Below, in pieces: positions 26,882-33,356 of a DNA stretch of 64,000 bases (its first letter is position 1; each line of letters starts with the position of its first letter). This stretch comes from Tenacibaculum sp. AHE14PA. Lineage in GTDB: Bacteria; Bacteroidota; Bacteroidia; Flavobacteriales; Flavobacteriaceae. The notes below the pieces were generated by a model that worked only from the letters and a program-made list of their open reading frames with translations, did not search any database and was not told where the DNA came from. Made by a program: the position numbers and the translations under genes. Location of the stretch: assembly GCF_019278465.1 (NCBI RefSeq), contig NZ_CP058983.1, positions 2,417,501 to 2,481,500 on the forward strand, written 5' to 3'.

Positions 26882-27553
26882 ATGAGCAAATTGTATTTGG
26901 TGCCAACACCTATTGGAAATTTAGAAGATATTACCTTAAGAGCACTTAGAATCTTAAAAGAAGTTGATTTTATTTTAGCGGAAGACACGCGTACAAGTGG
27001 TAAGTTATTAAAGCATTTTGAGATTGCTACACAAATGTACAGCCATCATATGCATAACGAACATAAATCGGTAGATGGTGTTTTAAATCGATTAAAAAAT
27101 GGTGAAACATGTGCTTTAATTTCTGATGCTGGAACGCCTGCAATTTCTGATCCTGGTTTTTTATTAACCAGAGCTTGTGTGCAACAAAATATTGAAGTGG
27201 AATGTTTGCCTGGTGCTACCGCTTTTGTACCTGCATTGGTAAACTCGGGCTTACCGAATGATAAATTTGTTTTCGAAGGATTTTTACCTGTAAAAAAAGG
27301 ACGACAAACACGTTTAAACTTGTTAGCGGAAGAAACCCGTACCATGATTTTTTATGAGAGTCCGCATAAATTATTAAAAACCTTAGCTCATTTTTCAGAA
27401 TATTTTGGATCAGATAGACAAGTATCAGTTTCTAGAGAATTGACAAAAATGTTTGAAGAAACCAAGCGAGGAACAGTAGTAGAAGTTTTATCATATTATA
27501 CAGCGAAGCCTGCAAAAGGCGAGATTGTTATTGTTGTGGATGGTAAAAAGTAA
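26882..27553 (+). CDS. rsmI: 16S rRNA (cytidine-1402-2'-O)-methyltransferase
   Basis: 223-aa SAM-dependent methyltransferase of the tetrapyrrole-methylase fold that modifies C1402 in the ribosomal P site. Motifs: LYLVPTPIGNLEDITLRAL at the N-terminus, AEDTRTSGKLL, ALISDAGTPAISDPGF and the LPGATAFVPALVNSGLP SAM-binding loop. It lacks the C-terminal extension of the longer E. coli protein, as is common in Bacteroidota. It is divergent from dxs and ends in a spacer with a long palindromic repeat. Confidence 0.96.
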   Translation: MSKLYLVPTPIGNLEDITLRALRILKEVDFILAEDTRTSGKLLKHFEIATQMYSHHMHNEHKSVDGVLNRLKNGETCALISDAGTPAISDPGFLLTRACVQQNIEVECLPGATAFVPALVNSGLPNDKFVFEGFLPVKKGRQTRLNLLAEETRTMIFYESPHKLLKTLAHFSEYFGSDRQVSVSRELTKMFEETKRGTVVEVLSYYTAKPAKGEIVIVVDGKK

Positions 27554-27561
27554 ATAATCTT

Positions 27562-27675
27562 CATTCTCGATACAAATTTTATTCATTTCAATCCTCAAAT
27601 TCACTCGAATTGACAAGAATGAATAAAAATGTCAGTTCGAGTGATTTTGAGGCACGAAAAATTGTATCGAGAACT
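27562..27675. repeat. Dispersed REP-like palindrome, family A, full copy
   Basis: An imperfect 114-bp palindrome. The left arm (27563-27611) starts ATTCTCGATACAAATTTT and the right arm (27631-27674) ends AAATTGTATCGAGAAC; the arms meet at TTGACA/TGTCAG. The right arm matches the half copy at 371-424. It fills the gap between two convergent transcripts (rsmI and the PadR operon) and could act as a terminator for both. Confidence 0.65.
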
Positions 27676-27677
27676 TA

Positions 27678-28376
27678 TTAAGTCAGTTTATATTCTGGAT
27701 AATGATTAGCTAGTAATTCTTCTGATTTGTTTGGAATCACGATTAGGGTGATATAACCAATCAAAATTATTAAAACGATTAAAGCTGCGGAAAACCAACG
27801 ACTAAACTCATTCATTTCAATAAAACCAGTATCGTGTGGTAAAAACCAATCATAGGTGTAAAACATAATTATAGCTAAGTTTCCTAAACTCTGTCTTAAA
27901 TAAATATCTTCTAATAGCCATTTTTTACCCGTTAATGCCCCTTTTTTTTTGATTTTTCTTTTTGAATGAAACATTTTAATTGTTTCTAAAAAGATAACAC
28001 TAAAAAAAACTCCAGTATAAATATAATAGGCACTGGGTGCTTGTTGCAGTACATAAAACAGTGCTATAAAACAAAAAGTAAGTATAATTTTAGGCAATCG
28101 AAACCATTGTTTTACAAAACTTAAAATAAGCCTAAAGTATTTTTTATTTAATTGCACTATTTTTTGATCAACAACATCCATAAACCCAAAAATTCCAAAC
28201 TTTTTAAAAGAAACATCGCGTGCTTGCTCAAAAGATAATGTAGGTTGTTCTGCTAATATTTTTTCAATGTCATTGGCTAAATGATCTACCAATTCGGTTT
28301 GCACATCGTAATGCTCAACATAATGCTGACGCGTGAATTTGTATAAATTATCTATGTTTTGTTCGGTGAGTTTCAT
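27678..28376 (-). CDS. HAAS-like membrane protein, last gene of the PadR operon
   Basis: 232 aa. An N-terminal soluble helical domain of about 90 residues (MKLTEQNIDNLYKFTRQHY, then VQTELVDHLANDIEKI) is followed by four predicted membrane helices (LPKIILTFCFIALFYVL, YYIYTGVFFSVIFLE, one near residues 165-185, and WFSAALIVLIILIGYITLIV). The ELVDHLA helix followed by an E/D-rich segment resembles HAAS domains that accompany PadR regulators (family resemblance, not verified). Its first 70 residues are almost identical to those of the upstream paralog, while the membrane part has diverged. It directly abuts that gene (0-nt gap). Probable sensory or envelope-modulating role; function unknown. Confidence 0.75.
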   Translation of the reverse strand: MKLTEQNIDNLYKFTRQHYVEHYDVQTELVDHLANDIEKILAEQPTLSFEQARDVSFKKFGIFGFMDVVDQKIVQLNKKYFRLILSFVKQWFRLPKIILTFCFIALFYVLQQAPSAYYIYTGVFFSVIFLETIKMFHSKRKIKKKGALTGKKWLLEDIYLRQSLGNLAIIMFYTYDWFLPHDTGFIEMNEFSRWFSAALIVLIILIGYITLIVIPNKSEELLANHYPEYKLT

Positions 28377-29072
28377 TTATCGAGCGATTTTATATTCAGG
28401 ATAATGTTCTTCTAATAATTGTTCTGCTTTTTGCGGAATAACAATCAACGTTACATACGAGTATATAATAGTTGATGTTAAAAACAGCGCAATAAAAAAT
28501 GCAGCTGTACTAGAAGGTGTATCATTTATTGTTTGGTTTATAAAGTGCGGTATGTTCGAGCCAACCATAACACCGCCAAAACTAGCTACATTAAAAAGAG
28601 TGTCTTCTAACATCCATTTCTTATTATTTTTTGCAAAACGATTTTTAACTTCTTTTTGTAGTTTATGTACAATGTATAAATCAATAATAGCAAGGCAAAT
28701 TACAGAAGTAATACATAAATAAAGTCCAGCTTTAAATTGTAAACAGAAAAAATAGAAAGCAAAAATACTTGCGGTTAAAATTATTTTAGGCAATTGAAAC
28801 CATTCTTTTACATAACGCCACAAAATGGTTCTGTATTTTTTACCTAACTGCCTTTGTTTTTCCTCAACAACATCCATAAACCCAAAAATTCCGAATTTTT
28901 TAAAAGAAATATCGCGTGCTTGCTCAAAAGATAAGGTTGGCTTTTCATCCCAGATTTGTTCAATGTCATTAGCTAAATGATCTACCAATTCGGTTTGCAC
29001 ATCGTAATGTTCCACATAATGTTGACGTGTAAATTTGTATAGATTATCTATGTTCTGTTCGGTTAGTTTCAT
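28377..29072 (-). CDS. HAAS-like membrane protein, fourth of the PadR operon array
   Basis: 231 aa with the same plan as its downstream neighbour: N-terminal helical domain containing VQTELVDHLANDIEQI, the conserved stretch SFKKFGIFGFMDVV, then about four membrane helices ending in IYSYVTLIVIPQKAEQLLEEHYP. The N-terminal third is nearly identical to the neighbour at DNA level as well, pointing to recent duplication or gene conversion. The gap to the upstream fragment is 3 nt. No catalytic residues are visible. Confidence 0.75.
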   Translation of the reverse strand: MKLTEQNIDNLYKFTRQHYVEHYDVQTELVDHLANDIEQIWDEKPTLSFEQARDISFKKFGIFGFMDVVEEKQRQLGKKYRTILWRYVKEWFQLPKIILTASIFAFYFFCLQFKAGLYLCITSVICLAIIDLYIVHKLQKEVKNRFAKNNKKWMLEDTLFNVASFGGVMVGSNIPHFINQTINDTPSSTAAFFIALFLTSTIIYSYVTLIVIPQKAEQLLEEHYPEYKIAR

Positions 29073-29075
29073 GTT

Positions 29076-29288
29076 TTAAATAAATGCATATGGGTATTGT
29101 TTTTGTATTTGTTGTCTGTTTTCTTGGTATACATATTCCATGCTCCAATACAATAATAGCATCAACACAAAAACACCCAAATGAATATTGTTATAGCCAT
29201 TATTTAAAAAGCTTTTATCAGTCCTAAAAGAAAGAATACAGTTAAATAAAATAAACATGTTATTCGCTATTTGATAAAATAAAGTCAT
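29076..29288 (-). CDS. C-terminal fragment of a frameshifted HAAS-like membrane protein
   Basis: 70-aa open frame with two hydrophobic segments and a tail (QENRQQIQKQYPYAFI) that resembles the ends of the downstream paralogs (EEHYPEYKI). In this frame the sequence can be read upstream past its ATG as LQKKEEKFLALNRMTLFYQ, which aligns with the loop after LQKEV in the 231-aa paralog. With the 150-aa frame at 29300-29752 it makes one 225-codon gene interrupted by a 1-nt shift. It may be a remnant, or a real protein if the shift is a sequencing error. Confidence 0.6.
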   Translation of the reverse strand: MTLFYQIANNMFILFNCILSFRTDKSFLNNGYNNIHLGVFVLMLLLYWSMEYVYQENRQQIQKQYPYAFI

Positions 29289-29299
29289 TCTGTTTAAAG

Positions 29300-29752
29300 C
29301 TAAAAACTTCTCTTCTTTCTTTTGTAGTTGATAAATATTCGAATTCCTAATTGAAGAATTAGTATAAAGCCAAAAACTGTTAAAACCATAAAAAAAGTTT
29401 TTACATCTTTAAAATACGGCATCATTTTATACAATAATAAGTAACAGCAAATTGTAATAATGATTTTAGGAAGTTTAAAAAACGACTTAAAATTTACGAT
29501 AGTTTGTTTTATAAAACGATTGTGCGTTGTTTTTGTCTTTGTTTCTAATAACCTTTTAAATCCGCGATCGCTAAATTTTTTATGCTCTTCAATAATTGCT
29601 CCCTTAAAATTTAGGTTGGGTTCATTAGCTAACCTAAGCTCTAAAATAGATGCAAAATGATCTACAATTTCTGCTTTTACATCGTAGTATTTTATACCGC
29701 AAACAGTAATGTAATTATCAATTTCTTGTATTTGTAGGTTTGTTAATTCCAT
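29300..29752 (-). CDS. N-terminal part of a frameshifted HAAS-like membrane protein
   Basis: 150 aa: N-terminal helical domain MELTNLQIQEIDNYITVCG with the conserved EIVDHFAS motif, then LPKIIITICCYLLLY and one more membrane helix before a stop at a point where the paralogs carry on for 75-80 residues. The missing half continues in the -1 frame down to 29076. A single missing base in the run TACAAAAGAAAGAAG would explain it. The gap to the upstream paralog is 3 nt. Either a decaying copy or an assembly error; I cannot tell which. Confidence 0.65.
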   Translation of the reverse strand: MELTNLQIQEIDNYITVCGIKYYDVKAEIVDHFASILELRLANEPNLNFKGAIIEEHKKFSDRGFKRLLETKTKTTHNRFIKQTIVNFKSFFKLPKIIITICCYLLLYKMMPYFKDVKTFFMVLTVFGFILILQLGIRIFINYKRKKRSF

Positions 29753-29755
29753 CGC

Positions 29756-30391
29756 TTATACAGTTACTAATGATTTATACTTCTCTTTTTCTTGCTGATG
29801 TTTTATATAAAATAAACGAATAGCATAAGTAGTTACTATCATATATCCTAAAATACCAACATTTATGAAATCAATAATAGAGTTGCTGACTATAATTAAA
29901 GGCATTACAATGAAACTTAAAAGTTGTGTTTTTATAATAAAATTATAAACTGTTTTCTCTTTTGATTTCCAGATTTTAAATGTGTAGAAAGATGAAATTA
30001 TTAATAACAATATTGTTAATGCAACAGTAATGTAGCCCAATACTTCATTTAGCATCATTTTACTTTTTAAAACAATTAAAAAGGCAACAAATAGCGGTAA
30101 AAAAGAAAGTATAAAATAAGTTGTAAAAACTTTTTTAGCTTTCTTAATAATAATTTTTGGAGCAGGATATGCAAATCCGAAAAGCCAACTAGTTGTGTTA
30201 TTCAATTGTTTATTCCACTGGTCTGTTACTTGATAAAAAACTGTTTCGAAATCAGTATTTTCTGACTCTAATTTTTTTTCTATTTGAGAAATAATATGAT
30301 CCATTATTTCAATTCTAAAATCAATGAATTTTACACCTTTTACATCTAAATATTTATGTACTCTCTGTATTTGTTCGTTCGTTAATTCCAT
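29756..30391 (-). CDS. HAAS-like membrane protein, second of the PadR operon array
   Basis: 211 aa. The N-terminus MELTNEQIQRVHKYLDVKG with EIMDHIISQIEKKL is homologous to the array's other members. About four membrane helices follow after the junction APKIIIKKAKKVF. It ends in a short basic tail. It lies 3 nt from both neighbours. Function not recognised; family membership is by similarity to the other array genes. Confidence 0.75.
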   Translation of the reverse strand: MELTNEQIQRVHKYLDVKGVKFIDFRIEIMDHIISQIEKKLESENTDFETVFYQVTDQWNKQLNNTTSWLFGFAYPAPKIIIKKAKKVFTTYFILSFLPLFVAFLIVLKSKMMLNEVLGYITVALTILLLIISSFYTFKIWKSKEKTVYNFIIKTQLLSFIVMPLIIVSNSIIDFINVGILGYMIVTTYAIRLFYIKHQQEKEKYKSLVTV

Positions 30392-30394
30392 AGC

Positions 30395-31054
30395 TTATTG
30401 TAATAAATGTTTATATTTTTTTAGGATTTCTTTTCTTTTTTCTAACACAACTATAATTGCAGAAAAACATAAGATAACACCTATAAAAGTGTATGTTAAA
30501 AACAAAAATCGGTTTTCTTTTAAAAAATCAGAAATTAAGTTAAAGCATTGTAAAAACAGCATAGGTAATAGCATAATATTTGCTAAGTATTTAAAAGAAA
30601 CTAGTTTTTTTATTTTTTTATTTTTGTGATATGTAATTACATAACCTGTTATCATAGGTAACGCAATTAAACTTGCAAAAACTCCCGCTAAAACTTTATT
30701 AGAAAAACTAAACTGAATAAAAAATAAATATAAAAAAGTAAATAGTAAAGCTGTAAATGGCAAGTACTTTAAGCGATGAAAAAAACTAAAAAACTGTTTG
30801 TATAGCTCTCTTTGATATTCCCAATGAATTGCTTCTTCTTTATTTTTAAGGCTACCAGTGTATTTGAAAATAAAATGAGATTTTGTTGACAAATACTGCG
30901 ATAAATTTCCATCTTCAGTGGTTGCTTCAAAATCATTAATTAAATGATCCATCAATTCATAAACATCTTCAGGTTCAGTGAATTTCTTTTTTCTTTTGAT
31001 GTAACCTTCCAAAAAAGTCAATTGCTTTTCGGTGATTTCGTATTTGTTTTTCAT
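30395..31054 (-). CDS. HAAS-like membrane protein, first of the PadR operon array
   Basis: 219 aa. The most divergent array member: the N-terminal domain EKQLTFLEGYIKRKKKFTEP with ELMDHLINDFEA keeps the DH motif, and four membrane helices follow (LPFTALLFTFLYLFF, LAGVFASLIALPMITGYV, YLANIMLLPMLFLQC, FLFLTYTFIGVILCFSAI). It is separated from the PadR gene by 1 nt, so translation is coupled to that of the regulator. This pairing is typical of PadR operons that encode their own signalling membrane protein (established for HAAS/DUF1700 families, inferred here). Confidence 0.75.
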   Translation of the reverse strand: MKNKYEITEKQLTFLEGYIKRKKKFTEPEDVYELMDHLINDFEATTEDGNLSQYLSTKSHFIFKYTGSLKNKEEAIHWEYQRELYKQFFSFFHRLKYLPFTALLFTFLYLFFIQFSFSNKVLAGVFASLIALPMITGYVITYHKNKKIKKLVSFKYLANIMLLPMLFLQCFNLISDFLKENRFLFLTYTFIGVILCFSAIIVVLEKRKEILKKYKHLLQ

Positions 31055-31055
31055 C

Positions 31056-31394
31056 TTATTCCAAACTAAATGTAGGATTCACCAATTGCTGCATTGTTTT
31101 TAAAAACTCTTGCATTTCCTCCAATTTATTGGCAGTTTCTTTGGTGCCGTTTTCGGTAAGTTTATAGTATTTGCGTAAACGATTTCCCACTTTAGCAACC
31201 TCTACATCTAATAAACCTTCGGCTTCTAATTTATGTAAGGCAGGATATAAAGCACCTTCGGTAATCTTTAACTCCCCTTTGGTTAGTTCTTTTACTTTTT
31301 GTGTAATTTCATAACCATACATTTTGTCATTTTGTGCCAATAGCTTTAAAATGATGGTTTGTAACGAACCTTTATATAATTTCTGATTTCCCAT
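31056..31394 (-). CDS. PadR family transcriptional regulator
   Basis: 112-aa winged-helix regulator. The core reads LYKGSLQTIILKLLAQNDKMYGYEITQKVKE, then ITEGALYPALHKLEAEGLLDVE and KYYKLTENG, the PadR wing; a C-terminal dimerisation helix completes this short (s1-type) PadR. It is the first gene of a six-gene operon with HAAS-like membrane proteins. A 9+9 bp palindrome overlaps its -7 box, so it probably represses its own operon. Inducer unknown. Confidence 0.93.
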   Translation of the reverse strand: MGNQKLYKGSLQTIILKLLAQNDKMYGYEITQKVKELTKGELKITEGALYPALHKLEAEGLLDVEVAKVGNRLRKYYKLTENGTKETANKLEEMQEFLKTMQQLVNPTFSLE

Positions 31395-31410
31395 TTTTAT
31401 TGTTTTAGTT

Positions 31411-31465
31411 ATTACGAGTAAGTAATCTTTACTAAATGATAAGATTGCTTCATTTTATTCGCAAT
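31411..31465. repeat. Palindromic repeat in the leader of the PadR operon
   Basis: ATTACGAGTAAGTAATCTT (31411-31429) is an imperfect inverted copy of the segment 31441-31465, which begins AAGATTGCTT and ends TTCGCAAT. The element lies in the about 90-nt 5' leader of the PadR mRNA. It looks like one of the dispersed chromosomal palindromes of this genome, though only one copy is in the window. Confidence 0.5.
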
Positions 31466-31486
31466 GACATTCTAAATTAGTCGCAA

Positions 31487-31494
31487 CAAATATA
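31487..31494 (-). promoter_or_regulatory. Promoter -7 box of the PadR operon
   Basis: On the minus strand TATATTTG, an exact TAnnTTTG, about 90 nt before the padR start. It overlaps the edge of the palindrome at 31491-31513. Confidence 0.6.
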
Positions 31495-31513
31495 CATAAT
31501 TTTCTTATGTATA
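31491..31513. promoter_or_regulatory. Candidate PadR operator
   Basis: A perfect inverted repeat, TATACATAA - 5 nt - TTATGTATA, covers the upstream half of the -7 box and the -33/-7 spacer of the PadR operon promoter. Size, symmetry and position fit a dimeric repressor binding there. Confidence 0.6.
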
Positions 31514-31571
31514 ATAATCTTAGGTATTGTTTTTTATGTTATTCCTAACAAAAGGTTCGTTTAGTATTGCT

Positions 31572-31579
31572 TATTTTTG
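31572..31579 (+). promoter_or_regulatory. Promoter -7 box of the PaaE-like reductase gene
   Basis: TATTTTTG, an exact TAnnTTTG, 18 nt before ATG 31598. Confidence 0.6.
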
Positions 31580-31597
31580 TATTTCTAAATACAATAC

Positions 31598-32647
31598 ATG
31601 TCTACATTTCATAATCTAACAATAGAAAAAATAATTAAAGAAACTGCCGATGCTGTTTCTATCTTATTTACAATTCCTGCCGAACTAAAAGAAGCATATT
31701 CTTTTGTTGCAGGTCAATATATTACTGTAAAAACTAAAATAAACGATAAAGAAATACGAAGAGCGTATTCTATCTGTGCTTCACCAAATAGCAATCAGGT
31801 TAAAGTAGCGGTTAAAGCGGTAGAGAAAGGAACATTTTCTACCTATGCAACTACAAAGCTGAAAGAAAACACCTCAATAGAAATTTCTGAACCAGAAGGT
31901 AAGTTTATATTAGAGCCTGCGGCGGATAAAAATTACATCGCTTTTGCAGCGGGTAGTGGAATAACACCAGTTTTATCGATGATAAAAGCAGTGTTAGAAA
32001 ACGAGCCAACAGCAACATTTACCTTAGTTTTTGGTAATAAAAAAGCAGAAACAACTATCTTTTTTGATGAGTTAAATGCGTTGGAAACACAATATCCTAC
32101 ACAATTTAACTTGCATTATATTTTTAGTCAAGAAGTTCGTAATAATAGTAAGTTCGGAAGAATAGATATTAATCATATAAATTATTTTATGAAAAATATT
32201 CATAAAGATATTTCTTTTGATACCGCTTATTTATGTGGACCAGAAGCTATGATTAATTTAGTTTCAGAAACATTACAAGAAAACGATTTTAAGAAAGAAA
32301 GTATTCATTTCGAATTATTTACAGCAAGTACAACAGAAGGTGAAATTCCTGTTACCTATCCTGATGGGAAATCTGAAATTACAGTATTGTTAGATGATGA
32401 AGAGACTACTTTTTCGATGGAGAAAACAGATACTATTTTATCAGCTTCTTTACGTAATAAGCTAGATGCTCCGTATTCTTGTCAAGGAGGAGTTTGTAGC
32501 AGTTGTATTGCTAAAGTTACAGAAGGAAGAGCAGTAATGTCTAAAAACTCTATTTTAACAGACGATGAATTAGTAGAAGGTTTTATTTTAACCTGTATGG
32601 CGCACCCAACAACACCAAAAGTAGTAGTTGATTTTGATGATGTATAG
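31598..32647 (+). CDS. PaaE-like ferredoxin-NADP reductase with 2Fe-2S domain
   Basis: 349 aa, three modules: an FAD-binding barrel with RRAYSIC (residues 54-60), an NAD(P)-binding domain with AFAAGSGITPVLSMI and YLCGPEAMI, and a C-terminal plant-type ferredoxin domain with cysteines C295, C300, C303 and C333. This matches the reductase subunit of phenylacetyl-CoA epoxidase (PaaE) and similar class IA reductases. No other paa gene is nearby, so it more likely serves a different oxygenase or desaturase (inference). The LysE-type gene follows after 25 nt. Confidence 0.9.
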   Translation: MSTFHNLTIEKIIKETADAVSILFTIPAELKEAYSFVAGQYITVKTKINDKEIRRAYSICASPNSNQVKVAVKAVEKGTFSTYATTKLKENTSIEISEPEGKFILEPAADKNYIAFAAGSGITPVLSMIKAVLENEPTATFTLVFGNKKAETTIFFDELNALETQYPTQFNLHYIFSQEVRNNSKFGRIDINHINYFMKNIHKDISFDTAYLCGPEAMINLVSETLQENDFKKESIHFELFTASTTEGEIPVTYPDGKSEITVLLDDEETTFSMEKTDTILSASLRNKLDAPYSCQGGVCSSCIAKVTEGRAVMSKNSILTDDELVEGFILTCMAHPTTPKVVVDFDDV

Positions 32648-32672
32648 CCATTAAAAATTATATTTTTATAAA

Positions 32673-33356
32673 ATGGATTTTTACGATTTTAAAAACGCTT
32701 TTTTAGTAGGTGTTTTCATGGCTTTTATGATTGGACCAGTATTTTTTATGCTTTTAAAAACAAGTGTTTTAAAAGGAGCAAGGGCAGCTATTGCTTTTGA
32801 TATTGGTGTGATTTTAGGCGATATCTCTTTTATGTTAATTGCCTATTTTGGTAGTAGAAGTTTATTAGAAAAAATTAAAGACGACCCGAGGTTATTTCTT
32901 GTTGGTGGTCTTGTGCTTATTATTTACGGATTGATAACGTATTTAGATAAAAATAACAAAAAAGAATCAGAAGCACCAGATGTAGTTTTACCTGCCAGTA
33001 ATAATTATATAAAATTATTATTAAAAGGATTCTTTTTAAACTTTATAAATATAGGTGTACTTGCCTTTTGGTTAGGTTTAATTGTAGTTGTTGGCCCTAC
33101 TTACGATATGAATCCGAAGTATTTATTTTGGTATTTTGGTACCGTAATTTTAGGTTATGCAGTTACCGATTTAGGTAAAATACTACTTGCAAAACAACTG
33201 AAAAACAAATTAACGCCTTTAGTTATATACAGAATAAAACGTGGAATGGGTGTTTTATTAATCGTATTCGGAGCCGCATTAATGCTAAAAGGTTTTATAC
33301 CTAAAGATCAAATTGATACTTTACTTGAAGGTGTAAAAGTTGCACAATTTTTTTAG
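32673..33356 (+). CDS. LysE family transporter
   Basis: 227 aa with about six membrane helices and the family opening FLVGVFMAFMIGPVFFMLLKTS, typical of LysE/RhtB amino-acid and metabolite exporters. A charged cytoplasmic loop (DKNNKKESEAP) divides the two halves. It probably shares a transcript with the reductase upstream. Its stop codon overlaps that of the convergent mgtE by 4 bp. Substrate unknown. Confidence 0.88.
   Translation: MDFYDFKNAFLVGVFMAFMIGPVFFMLLKTSVLKGARAAIAFDIGVILGDISFMLIAYFGSRSLLEKIKDDPRLFLVGGLVLIIYGLITYLDKNNKKESEAPDVVLPASNNYIKLLLKGFFLNFINIGVLAFWLGLIVVVGPTYDMNPKYLFWYFGTVILGYAVTDLGKILLAKQLKNKLTPLVIYRIKRGMGVLLIVFGAALMLKGFIPKDQIDTLLEGVKVAQFF

Noticed and set aside
29300..29350. 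Programmed -1 frameshifting in the broken array paralog
   Set aside because: The T-TTT-TAG slip site lacks a canonical X-XXY-YYZ heptamer and I see no downstream pseudoknot; a one-base deletion or sequence error is simpler.
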